NCBI GenBank assembly: GCA_964550375.1
Contig: CAZJYX010000003.1
Span: 1-64,000, forward strand
Source: JAAYXS01 sp964550375
GTDB lineage: Bacteria > Planctomycetota > Phycisphaerae > UBA1845 > Fen-1342
Direction: 5' to 3'
DNA: 64,000 nt
Positions 1-7,482 of this stretch are shown piece after piece (within the stretch, counting starts at the first letter, position 1; the number at the start of each line of letters is the position of its first letter). The translations under genes and the position numbers were made by a program. The notes under the pieces are model-generated. The model did no database searches. It saw nothing but the letters and a program-made list of their open reading frames with translations, and had not been told where the DNA came from.

Positions 1-1
1 G

Positions 2-187
2 TCGAGTTGCACGCCGATCCCTTGGGGGGATGCGCTGGCCGGCGCGTCAGAGCGTACGGCGAGTAGCGCTGCGTCAATCGCACGTGTCACGGGACGGTCA
101 GCTTGTCCGGCGCGGTTAGGCGCTGGGGCCGACAGGTTCGCCAAGGCGTTCCGGGCACTGCGTGAGCACTTGATATATGGCGCGTGA
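2..187 (+). CDS. possible 3' end of an unidentified CDS cut by the window edge
   Basis: Frame 2 is open from the first base to a TGA at 185-187, giving 61 residues that end RFAKAFRALREHLIYGA. The last part looks like an amphipathic helix, a plausible protein C-terminus. A second frame is open only to position 66. No family is recognisable. If real, it is the last gene to the left of the accessory island. Confidence is low because a 61-codon open stretch is common by chance in high-GC DNA. Confidence 0.25.
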   Translation, partial: SSCTPIPWGDALAGASERTASSAASIARVTGRSACPARLGAGADRFAKAFRALREHLIYGA

Positions 188-189
188 AA

Positions 190-217
190 GGGGTGGGGTC
201 AAAGTCTTGGGGTGGGG
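190..217 (+). repeat. G-quadruplex-type G-tract repeat
   Basis: Four runs of four G occur as two GGGG-T-GGGG units separated by ten bases (190-198 and 209-217), with more G-runs as far as about 290. This matches the usual rule for a stable intramolecular G-quadruplex on the plus strand. It lies between the putative tail of the left-hand gene and the promoter of the regulator-methyltransferase unit. Whether it folds, or marks the island edge, is not shown by sequence alone. Confidence 0.45.
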
Positions 218-328
218 TTGTTGGTGGTTGGCGGATTCTGGCGTGGGGTGGTGGATTTGGGAGATTCGGAGGGGCGGGCATTTGCGACCTGCTGGCGGTG
301 GATTGTTGAGCGCGCGGGATTGCTGCCC

Positions 329-356
329 TTGACAGGCGCGGCGAAAGCACCATAAT
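329..356 (+). promoter_or_regulatory. sigma70-type promoter of the regulator-methyltransferase unit
   Basis: A perfect TTGACA (329-334) is followed after 16 bases by CATAAT (351-356), a five-of-six match to the -10 consensus. Transcription would start near 363, about 24 bases before the ATG at 387. The -10 lies inside the first of two palindromic operator-like sites, so a bound repressor would exclude RNA polymerase. Confidence 0.7.
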
Positions 357-380
357 GGTGAACAATACACCACAACGGTG
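348..380. promoter_or_regulatory. tandem palindromic operator, two 13-bp sites
   Basis: CACCATAATGGTG (348-360) is a perfect palindrome around a central A. CACCACAACGGTG (368-380) matches it at 11 of 13 positions and keeps the CACC/GGTG arms. The centres are 20 bp apart, close to two helical turns, so two dimers could bind the same DNA face. The first site covers the -10 and the second covers the predicted transcript start and leader. Ribbon-helix-helix regulators typically bind such tandem short sites, and the gene immediately downstream encodes a candidate, so autorepression is the natural inference. Confidence 0.6.
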
Positions 381-386
381 ACCTGC

Positions 387-605
387 ATGGCAAGGACGAA
401 CCGGCGCAAGAAGCTAATGCAGACCCGTCTCACGGTTTCGCTGGGTCCTGGGCAGCGGGAGTCGTTAGCGGACATCGCGGCCCGGAACAACGCTACGTTG
501 GCTTTCGTGATCCGCTACGCGCTCGCGAGTTTCATCAGGGAGAATCGTGACCGGCAGCTGCGTCTACGCTTCGATGATCCACCGCAAGGGGCGGAAGGGG
601 AGTGA
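387..605 (+). CDS. small ribbon-helix-helix (CopG-like) regulator
   Basis: A 72-residue basic protein. The N-terminal TNRRKK tail is followed by a strand-like segment (TRLTVSLGPGQ, about residues 11-21) and two helices (ESLADIAARNN and LAFVIRYALASFIRE), the layout of a MetJ/Arc/CopG ribbon-helix-helix domain in which the strand pair of a dimer reads the major groove. ATG at 387 is preferred over GTG at 378 because the GTG lies inside the second operator palindrome. The gene ends two bases before the methyltransferase start, so the two are probably cotranscribed. It probably represses its own promoter and so times methyltransferase production, a role like that of controller proteins in restriction-modification systems. 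The fold is inferred from a short sequence; an antitoxin role is possible, but no toxin gene lies beside it. Confidence 0.6.
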   Translation: MARTNRRKKLMQTRLTVSLGPGQRESLADIAARNNATLAFVIRYALASFIRENRDRQLRLRFDDPPQGAEGE

Positions 606-606
606 C

Positions 607-1521
607 GTGGCCACCGGAATGCGAAATCGGCGGGTAAGGCCAGCATATGAAACGAGACTAGGCCGAATGTACTGCGGCAAATCTGACGAGCTGCTTGAAC
701 AGTATCCGCTCACGTTGAGGCGCGGAAAAGTGCAACTCATCTTCACGTCGCCGCCATTTGTTCTCAACCGCAAGAAGAAGTACGGGAACCTGCAGGGTCA
801 AGAATACGTCGATTGGCTCGCAAGTTTCGCTCGTCTCTGCCGTGAGTACGTTCGGCCGGGCGGCTCGATTGTGATTGAGCTTGGGAATGCCTGGGAGTCT
901 GGGCGACCGACGATGACCACCCTTGCAGTAAAGGCCTTGATAGAATTCCAAGAGGCTGCAGATCTACATCTGTGCCAGGAGTTCATCTGGTTCAACCCTG
1001 CCAGACTACCGTCGCCGGCTCAGTGGGTCAACGTCGAGCGCGTCCGAGTTAAGGACGCATTCACGCGGTTGTGGTGGATGTCTCCGAGCCCGCGCCCAAA
1101 AGCAGACAATCGGCGAGTGCTTTGTGGTTACAGCGCAAGCATGCAGGCGCTTCTTCGGCGGAAAAAGTACAATGCAGGCCCGCGTCCATCTGAGCACCAC
1201 ATCGGAGGTAGATCGTTCTTGAAAGACAACGGTGGGGCGATTCCCGCCAACGTCCTACAGTTCTCAAACACGAAATCGAGATGCCCCTACCACCAATACT
1301 GCCAGAAACACGACTTGCGGCTACATCCCGCTCGCATGCCCGTTGAGCTTGCGAGCTTCTTCATCAGGTTTCTGACCGAGGAAAGCGACCTGGTGCTGGA
1401 CCCGTTTGCCGGCAGCAACACAACCGGCGCGGTTGCAGAGGGTCTGAAAAGGCGCTGGATTTCGATTGAGGCGGAGCGTGAGTACGTCGAAGGATCGCGC
1501 GGCAGATTCACTTCACCTTGA
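607..1521 (+). CDS. site-specific DNA methyltransferase, beta-class (probably N4-cytosine)
   Basis: A 304-residue amino-methyltransferase. Catalytic motif IV (TSPPF, about residues 48-52) comes before the SAM-binding motif I (DPFAGSNTTG, about residues 264-273), the order that defines the beta class. The TSPPF form is typical of N4-cytosine enzymes, although N6-adenine cannot be excluded. A middle segment SPSPRPKADNRRVL fits the target-recognition region of this subfamily. GTG at 607 follows AAGGGG by six bases; ATG at 619 is an alternative. It sits behind the small regulator and converges on the GHKL operon, ending 14 bases from the last gene of that operon. The expected role is to modify host DNA at sites recognised by the rest of the module. 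No standard restriction endonuclease gene is visible nearby. Confidence 0.85.
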   Translation: MATGMRNRRVRPAYETRLGRMYCGKSDELLEQYPLTLRRGKVQLIFTSPPFVLNRKKKYGNLQGQEYVDWLASFARLCREYVRPGGSIVIELGNAWESGRPTMTTLAVKALIEFQEAADLHLCQEFIWFNPARLPSPAQWVNVERVRVKDAFTRLWWMSPSPRPKADNRRVLCGYSASMQALLRRKKYNAGPRPSEHHIGGRSFLKDNGGAIPANVLQFSNTKSRCPYHQYCQKHDLRLHPARMPVELASFFIRFLTEESDLVLDPFAGSNTTGAVAEGLKRRWISIEAEREYVEGSRGRFTSP

Positions 1522-1535
1522 GTCGATTGATCCGA

Positions 1536-2225
1536 CTACTTTCGCTCGTCCTTGCGGCTCCTGATCACAGTGATCTCCGAAGCGAAGCGCTCCTGCAGGG
1601 CCGTGTGGGTATAAAGTAGAGTTCTGAGATCGTCTGCCGTGAACGGCACGGCACCATGCCGTGCGCTGGCCGCCTTCTCACCACCAAGGGCCCGCATCAC
1701 CGTGTCGATGATCGCCTCAATGTGAGCGAAGCGGCTCGATAGATCCTTCGAGTTTGCCTGGGGGCCGATTCCCCAGAACCCACACGCTTCGAAGAACGAA
1801 ACGTCCTCGATATTGGCAGCCCGTGCTTTTGTTGCCGCCTTCGATTCGAACAGTCGGCGGATCTGCTCCACGCTCTCCCTAGCAAGCGCCAACTTCTTTG
1901 GTGATCCATAATCCCCCGCATGCGCCGCTGTTGCGGCCCGCGCCCGCCCGGCCTCAGTGAGCCGATACAGCTTGTTTCCCACCTTCCGCAGCAGCCCTTG
2001 CTTTCGGAGCGGCTTGCTTCCCATGATCTCGGCGTACACCCGGTTGGAATTCGGGTACTTCGGTGTGCCGCTCTCATCGAGGTGGCCAGCCAAGCCGAAG
2101 GCGTCTGGATACCTCTCCCACGCGGCAACGACCAGATCCTCAGCGGAGAACGTGGCCCTCCCAGCGTCGGTGATATCCTTCGCGGCAATGAGCAGCTTGT
2201 CGATGATCCCGAGCGACTTCGCCAC
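1536..2225 (-). CDS. conserved hypothetical protein with winged-helix-like N-terminal half
   Basis: A 229-residue protein with no catalytic motif I recognise. Residues 1-95 read like a winged helix: helices around IIDKLLIAAKDI and SAEDLVVAAWERYP, then a GLLRKVGNKLYRLTEAGRARA segment typical of a wing followed by a final helix. The C-terminal half is helical and charged. The GTG start has GGAG six bases upstream. It is the third gene of the leftward operon, 11 bases after the GHKL ATPase gene. It may bring the ATPase to DNA or carry an unrecognised effector activity; these are inferences from position. The gene shares the lower GC of the island. Confidence 0.75.
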   Translation of the reverse strand: MAKSLGIIDKLLIAAKDITDAGRATFSAEDLVVAAWERYPDAFGLAGHLDESGTPKYPNSNRVYAEIMGSKPLRKQGLLRKVGNKLYRLTEAGRARAATAAHAGDYGSPKKLALARESVEQIRRLFESKAATKARAANIEDVSFFEACGFWGIGPQANSKDLSSRFAHIEAIIDTVMRALGGEKAASARHGAVPFTADDLRTLLYTHTALQERFASEITVIRSRKDERK

Positions 2226-2236
2226 GCCAGTCTCCG

Positions 2237-4525
2237 TTAGTCATCCAACTCGCCGGAACGGATGAAATGAGCCAGGGACTCGATTGCCTTCGCCCGTATG
2301 TCGGCCTCTATTTCCAGCGACCGCTGAATCCATGTCGTTGAATCGCGATCCTCGTCCGTATCCGGGCCGTGCATGAGCGCGATCTGCACGATGATGTCGA
2401 TCACACGCTCGACGTGGTATATACGCCAAGCATCGGACTTCACGCCGTACCCGCGGTACAACCGGGCAAACGGGGATGCGAGGTTGATCCACCAGACGTT
2501 GTTGTCGAAGTCCTGGACCCGCTGATAGACAGGCGGGTCGTCTGCACGGAATACCGCCGGCTTGTCCTCGTTCGGTGCTCGGTCCACTTCAGAGATCAGG
2601 ATGCGAGGAAAACCACGTCCCGCACGGGAACCTGCCCCAGCCCCAGCGCCTTCTGACGGTGTAACGGTAATTGTGGCTGGCACATCAGAGCGGCAGCAGT
2701 CGTCCATCGCAGTCACTTCGGTTTCGCCTGGAGTGAATGCGTAAACGAGCCCGCTTGAGCTCACACGAGCGACGGAGGGGTTCCCCTCAATCCAGGTCAG
2801 ATGAACATCTGAGACCTCCTCGTCGTCTGGCAGACGACAGAGCGCTTCGAGGCGCCGGCGTGTTCCCGCGGGCATTTCGAGTTGGTGCGGGGCTACACGG
2901 ACTCCGAGGACACGGACAACTTCCAGGGGGACGGCATGAGATCGCAACCTACCATCAAGCGTCTCCGCACAAATGGTCGTGTGTCCGAATGCGAATGTCT
3001 GGACGAGCATCAGATCCTCGTCCACCATCGCAACGTTGTTATCCTCGCTGACCCAGCGATATGGAACAGGACGTATGCGCTGGCCATCTGAATCGAAGAA
3101 CTTGATTGAAGGTTTCAGGCAAACTCCGACCCCGGCTCGTGCGTGACTGGTTGATACCTGGATCGATGCGGGCGTGCCTGAAGGAAGTGGCGTTGGCTCA
3201 GACTTGCCACGCCCTTCGCCTTGCCCGAATAGCCCCTGCATCACGTCTTGCATGAACTGATTCTTCCAGCGATCCAGCCAATCGTTGATTCTGCTGAGTT
3301 CGTTCCGGTCTTCTTGCCGGATCCGTCTTCGCTCGCGAACCTCCAGCTCCTCGCAGAAACGGCGCACTTCGCTGCTAATCCACGCATCAACGGCCCGCGT
3401 AAGTGCCGACAAAGCCAATTCCCCGCGCTCATTTGTCTGAAACTCATCGAGCGCCTCAAGGTGGCATCTGCAGTACATGTAGTCCTTGTACGTTGAGTCC
3501 ACATCGAGCGAGGTCATCGGCTTGCGGCCGATTGTCCCTGAGGCGTCCGTGTGATACGTGACCGTGTGTCGCCACTGCCGCTTGCCACCTCGTCCGAGCC
3601 GCATACTCTTCTCTGATGTGAATACTCTCAGCTGGCCAATAGGAAGCGTGCTGTTTCTCGTCGTGGAAATCTGCTGATCGGAGCCGGGGTCGCGCAGCGT
3701 ATCTGGGATCGGGATTACGCGTGGCTCTTCGAAGCCTTCCATCGGGTCGATTTGGGGAAGCGAGAGCGGGGCCCCATCGTTGAATACGTGACCGTCAACC
3801 ACCACGTAGACCTGGCAAGTCTGTAACGGTGTGACCATCTGAGGATGGCCAAGGAGGCTGCTGACGAGGCTGGCTACAGGGATCCGGCCGTTGTAGTCAC
3901 GCGGCCCGCCGCCCTGCACGAACGTAAACCCGGTCGCCGATCTAACGACAGCCGCAACCACCTTCGGCATAGAGGACAGGTCTGCGCGCACGGATCGCAT
4001 AACGCGCTCGATGTCCGCAGTCACGTCTTCAACCGGGCAGTCCTTGCCACGCTTGGGATCTGGAACGTATCCAAAGGACACCTCGCGGCCGCTGACTCCA
4101 TACGTGCAACCGAGCCCGTTTCTAACTGTTCGTAGGAGCGCGTGCCCCTCAAACATCTGGGTCATGTAGCACTTACCGCCGTTGCCATGGCCTCCCAGCT
4201 CACCGATTCGGATACCGGGTCGTGCCTGCCGTATCGCAGCGTCGGGGTCCGCCCACACCTTGAAGTCTTGCTCAATTGTCTGGCTTGTCATGCCGACAAA
4301 ATCGAGGCAGTTGATGGTGGCCGGGGCGCTGCCGCGCTTGTTCGTGAACAAGATGACGATCACCCGTTCTTGCGGTGGACGACGTTCGCGCAGGTACGCC
4401 GCTGCTGAGTTTTTTACCCATTCTGGCAACCCGTTTTCATGCGAGCTAAACGGCGCACACATCTGGCGAATCGCCCCGACTCGGTGGATGGCGATTTCTT
4501 CGTCCGGCGTGTACTCGAAGGGCAT
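2237..4525 (-). CDS. GHKL (MORC/HSP90-like) ATPase with two BIG2 Ig-like domains
   Basis: A 762-residue protein. Residues 1-130 hold a GHKL ATP-binding fold: an N-box LPEWVKNSAAAY (33-44, E35 and N39), a modified G1 box CLDFVGMT (73-80) and a G2 glycine loop GGHGNGGKCYM (111-121). Residues 150-345 fit a transducer-like region, and 375-430 is a charged helical, possibly coiled segment. Residues 452-540 and 541-623 are two beta-rich repeats in the style of bacterial Ig-like group 2 domains; the second has the NPSVARVSSSGLVYAFTPG signature. The C-terminus (665-762) is helical, with VWWIN and YHVERVIDIIVQIAL. The start has GGAGG seven bases upstream. GHKL ATPases of the MutL/MORC type are known beside DNA methyltransferases in prokaryotic modification systems, so an ATP-driven clamp or remodelling role is likely. 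BIG2 domains are usually extracellular and are odd in such a protein. No signal peptide or membrane segment is present. Confidence 0.8.
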   Translation of the reverse strand: MPFEYTPDEEIAIHRVGAIRQMCAPFSSHENGLPEWVKNSAAAYLRERRPPQERVIVILFTNKRGSAPATINCLDFVGMTSQTIEQDFKVWADPDAAIRQARPGIRIGELGGHGNGGKCYMTQMFEGHALLRTVRNGLGCTYGVSGREVSFGYVPDPKRGKDCPVEDVTADIERVMRSVRADLSSMPKVVAAVVRSATGFTFVQGGGPRDYNGRIPVASLVSSLLGHPQMVTPLQTCQVYVVVDGHVFNDGAPLSLPQIDPMEGFEEPRVIPIPDTLRDPGSDQQISTTRNSTLPIGQLRVFTSEKSMRLGRGGKRQWRHTVTYHTDASGTIGRKPMTSLDVDSTYKDYMYCRCHLEALDEFQTNERGELALSALTRAVDAWISSEVRRFCEELEVRERRRIRQEDRNELSRINDWLDRWKNQFMQDVMQGLFGQGEGRGKSEPTPLPSGTPASIQVSTSHARAGVGVCLKPSIKFFDSDGQRIRPVPYRWVSEDNNVAMVDEDLMLVQTFAFGHTTICAETLDGRLRSHAVPLEVVRVLGVRVAPHQLEMPAGTRRRLEALCRLPDDEEVSDVHLTWIEGNPSVARVSSSGLVYAFTPGETEVTAMDDCCRSDVPATITVTPSEGAGAGAGSRAGRGFPRILISEVDRAPNEDKPAVFRADDPPVYQRVQDFDNNVWWINLASPFARLYRGYGVKSDAWRIYHVERVIDIIVQIALMHGPDTDEDRDSTTWIQRSLEIEADIRAKAIESLAHFIRSGELDD

Positions 4526-4558
4526 GTGCGTAACCTCCGTGAATACCCTGATGGATTC

Positions 4559-5173
4559 TCACGAACTGCGGGCCAATCCGTCCCACACCGCTTTTGCGGC
4601 GGACCTTAGATCCTCACATTCAACCGTGTATCCCTCGCGTCCATGGCGCTTCAAAAGACCGTGCTCGCGCAACATCGCGAATACGAGGTAAACCTGGTAC
4701 GTCGGCACGGCGGTTCCGTCGCGATCCACGCGTTCCACGATCTGCTCCGCAGCTATCACCACGCTAGGCTTGTTGGCGATGAGGGAGATGGCCTCCAGGG
4801 TGCCGTCGAAAGCATGACGGTCGATGCGGTGTTGGTACTCCTTCTTCTGCTTCTTCGACCACCCGACCTTTACGAGTTTGTTGCCGTCGCGCTCGAATCG
4901 AGGGTATCGACGCGCGCGCCGCGGCGAGCGGGCCTTCGATTGCGCGTCGAGATGGGAGGTTGAGACGAGACTTGGCGCCGCGTCAGCTGCTGTACGACGT
5001 GCCGCGGTGCTGACGGCGCGCGGCGTAGCGGTCAGGCCGCGAAGGGAGTCAGCGATTGAGGCAATATGCGCAACGTCGGCGTAGTCGCGGGCAGCGAGCG
5101 CCTGCTCCGCGAGCGACCGCAGACTCGCTTCAGCAGCTACAAGGACGCCATTGGCCTCGTCTCTATATCTCAT
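4559..5173 (-). CDS. hypothetical basic protein with C-terminal winged-helix-like domain
   Basis: A 204-residue protein and first gene of the leftward operon, 33 bases before the GHKL gene. The N-terminal 45 residues are helical, then comes a low-complexity linker rich in Ala, Arg and Ser. A motif YPRFERDGNKLVKVGWSKKQKKEYQHR (about residues 95-121) leads into a C-terminal domain (about 125-195) ending in helices and a LLKRHGREGYTVE hairpin that looks like a winged helix. The ATG at 5173 is chosen because a good promoter ends seven bases upstream, which makes the message almost leaderless. A GTG at 5242 would extend it by 23 residues but lies upstream of that promoter. A DNA- or partner-binding specificity role is plausible; the function is unknown. 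Confidence 0.7.
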   Translation of the reverse strand: MRYRDEANGVLVAAEASLRSLAEQALAARDYADVAHIASIADSLRGLTATPRAVSTAARRTAADAAPSLVSTSHLDAQSKARSPRRARRYPRFERDGNKLVKVGWSKKQKKEYQHRIDRHAFDGTLEAISLIANKPSVVIAAEQIVERVDRDGTAVPTYQVYLVFAMLREHGLLKRHGREGYTVECEDLRSAAKAVWDGLARSS

Positions 5174-5180
5174 ATTAGGG

Positions 5181-5208
5181 ATTGTAGCGTGATTCCTGAT
5201 GGTGCCAA
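5181..5208 (-). promoter_or_regulatory. promoter of the GHKL operon, apparently leaderless
   Basis: Read on the minus strand, TTGGCA (5203-5208) and TACAAT (5181-5186) are separated by 16 bases, each matching consensus at five of six positions. The predicted start of transcription falls at or next to the ATG at 5173, so the first gene would have almost no 5' leader. The spacer contains CACCAT, the same hexamer as the left arm of the operator at 348-360, which hints that the small regulator could act here too. One hexamer alone is weak evidence. Confidence 0.6.
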
Positions 5209-5533
5209 GGAATTGTGCAACAATGCCAGTAAGACTTGGCACGGCAAGGGTTTATACGTCACAAAACTGTATCCTATACGCATAGCATGTGCGTTTGTGT
5301 GCGGTGGTGTGGCTGGAAGAAGCCCCGCAAAGTGAAGGAGGAGAGCCGCCTTCGCCCCTGGAGGGTACGGGCCCGCGAGGCCCCGGGGCAGTTAACACGG
5401 CGCGTAGGCCCGCAGCTGGCAGGTGGCCGGCGAGGGGCTTGTTACCATGCGTCGTGGCGGGATGGGGGCGGGGGTACTTCGCGGCACTTGTTGGTGCTGC
5501 GCAGGTTGGGTGGTGTGGCGATATGATGGGTCG
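5209..5533. other. intergenic junction between accessory island and chromosome
   Basis: This stretch separates the leftward operon from the next rightward gene. It contains an AT-richer part (5250-5290) with the repeated word TATACG, then GC-rich DNA like the rest of the window. I see no tRNA, integrase, att-like repeat or convincing small gene. The base-composition change around 5,290 may mark the right edge of the island. Confidence 0.4.
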
Positions 5534-7363
5534 ATGGGCATGAACAGGCGTTCCAAGGGTACTGCGCGGCCGGCGGGTCGGGGAGTTGGCCGGTGGGCCG
5601 GCGGAGGCCGTGGGCTTACGCACCCGCTGGTGGTGGCCGGGGCCGTGCTGCTGTTGGCGCTCATAACGCGGCTGGCGTTCATGCTGCCGACGGGGGACCG
5701 GCATTGGCCGCATTCTGTGGTTTACGAGGGTGATGCGCCGCTGTGGGCGCGTTATGCGCAGTTATTGCAGCGCGGGCAGCCGTTCGAGCACGACCTGCCC
5801 ATCCATACGCCGGGGATGGGCTATCTGCTGGCGTGGATCTGGAGCGGTGACGTTTCGGCCGGCTTCCTGGGGCCCAAGGTGGTGTTTGTGGGGGTGGGTT
5901 CGGTGGCGTGCGTGCTGGCGTGGCTGGCGGCGGGGCGCACGTGCGGGTCGCGGGTGGCGCTGCTGGTCGGGTTGCTGAGTGCCACGTCGTTCGGGCTGAG
6001 CGTGCAGAGTACGTCGCTGAACAACGAGACGCCGTACACGTTCCTGTTGCTGGCGATCGTGCTGCTGACGTTGCGGGCGGCGGAGCGGCGGGGGGCGGTG
6101 CTGCTGGGGGCCTTGGCAGTCCTGCATGGGGCGGCCGTGCTGCTGCGGGCGGAACACACACTGCTGTTTCTGATGCTGGCGATGTACCTGGCGTGGCGCT
6201 GGCACGGGGAAGGGGTGGGTGGCGAGTTGGCGGGAGAGGGGGCTGTGGCGGTTTGGCGGCGGCGGGTTGGTCGGTTGGGGGCGATAGTGATTCTGGTGGG
6301 TGGTTTTCTGCTGGTGCCGCTGCCGTGGAACATTCGCAGCTACGTGGCGACTCAGCGGGTGAACGCCGCCGAGCCGGGGCCGCTGGACTTCGCGGCGTTG
6401 GGGCTGGCGTGGACGGATGAGGCGATGGCGTATGTGGGGTCGCTGCCGGGGTTTGCGCGTGGGCAATGCGCGCAGGAGCTGACGGCTGCGGGCGTGGCGG
6501 GGGGCGAGGCGGAGGTTACGCTGGATTTCGTGGAGCGGTGGTTTGCGGAAGAGGTCGGGCGTGTGCCGAGGCCGCTGTCGGCCGTCACGTTTGTGACGAG
6601 CCAGGGGCCGCTGAGCTTTGCGTTGGCGAACAACGCGCTGGCGGAGGGGGGGTTTTCGACGGCGCTGTTGAACCCGGAGAGGCCGGTGAGCCTGAACTTC
6701 AGCGATCCGCGGCACTTGCGGCTGTATCAGCGGGGCTACGTGGTGGGGCTGGAGTATCTGGTTGGTGAGCCGCGGGCGGCGTTGGTGCTTTTCGGGAAGA
6801 AGCTGCGGATCTTTGCGGGCGGGCTGACGCAAGGTCTGACGCCGTGCAATCTGCCGCTGGGCGTGGAGGGCATTCGTCGGCCGGTTGATCAGGTGGCTGC
6901 GCGGCCTGGTGAGGGTTTAGTGTGGTCGGCGTTGTTGATGTTGGCGGGCGTGGCGGGTTTGTTCGTGGCGATCAGGCGTGGCACGGATGGAGTGTGGATG
7001 ATCGTGCTGGCGTACAAGGTGCTCGTTACGCTGGCGTTCTATGGTTATGTGCGGCAGGCGGTGTCGATTCTGCCGGTGTTCTTCGTATTCGTGGCGCTGG
7101 GCATTGATGGTCTGTTTTTGGGGCCATTGGAGCGCTGGCGGCCGTGGCTGGCGCGCTGGCAGGGGCCGGCGGGCGGGATTGTGCTTGTGCTGGCCGCGGT
7201 TGTGTGCTTGGCGGCGGGATGGCGGACGGTGGGATACCAGGTTAGTGGCCCGATAACACCGGCGCCGGCGCTGGGGCGGGGGGCGTTTGAGTGTGTGGGG
7301 CCGCTCGATATCCGGCCGGCTGGGCGGCGCGGCGTGCGTGAAGATGATGGTGGGGGTAGATGA
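5534..7363 (+). CDS. GT39/ArnT-like integral membrane glycosyltransferase
   Basis: A 609-residue polytopic membrane protein. A basic N-terminus leads to a first membrane helix (about residues 35-55) and then an extracytoplasmic loop with YEGDAPLWARYAQLL and IHTPGMGYLLAW. An acidic residue in this first loop is the usual catalytic feature of dolichyl/undecaprenyl-phosphate-sugar-dependent GT-C enzymes (PMT, ArnT, GT39). About ten further hydrophobic helices follow, with one large central soluble loop (about residues 280-430). Such enzymes move a lipid-linked sugar to a protein or lipid on the outer face of the inner membrane. The ATG at 5534 is chosen; longer upstream starts add an unlikely Gly/Cys-rich extension. 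The gene stands alone, with a lipoprotein 120 bases downstream on the same strand. Substrate unknown. Confidence 0.75.
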   Translation: MGMNRRSKGTARPAGRGVGRWAGGGRGLTHPLVVAGAVLLLALITRLAFMLPTGDRHWPHSVVYEGDAPLWARYAQLLQRGQPFEHDLPIHTPGMGYLLAWIWSGDVSAGFLGPKVVFVGVGSVACVLAWLAAGRTCGSRVALLVGLLSATSFGLSVQSTSLNNETPYTFLLLAIVLLTLRAAERRGAVLLGALAVLHGAAVLLRAEHTLLFLMLAMYLAWRWHGEGVGGELAGEGAVAVWRRRVGRLGAIVILVGGFLLVPLPWNIRSYVATQRVNAAEPGPLDFAALGLAWTDEAMAYVGSLPGFARGQCAQELTAAGVAGGEAEVTLDFVERWFAEEVGRVPRPLSAVTFVTSQGPLSFALANNALAEGGFSTALLNPERPVSLNFSDPRHLRLYQRGYVVGLEYLVGEPRAALVLFGKKLRIFAGGLTQGLTPCNLPLGVEGIRRPVDQVAARPGEGLVWSALLMLAGVAGLFVAIRRGTDGVWMIVLAYKVLVTLAFYGYVRQAVSILPVFFVFVALGIDGLFLGPLERWRPWLARWQGPAGGIVLVLAAVVCLAAGWRTVGYQVSGPITPAPALGRGAFECVGPLDIRPAGRRGVREDDGGGR

Positions 7364-7482
7364 TGCGGAGCACGGGGGGCGGTGGCGGCTGTCAGAGGGT
7401 TGATCGCGGGGCGGTTCTCGGCTCCAATGGGCAGGGGAGGCGGGCGCGCGATTAGCCAGGATTTGGGCGACGGAGACCCCGG

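Noticed and set aside
5174..5242. GTG start at 5242 for the first gene of the GHKL operon
   Set aside because: A TTGGCA-16-TACAAT promoter lies between it and the ATG at 5173, and no ribosome site precedes the GTG.
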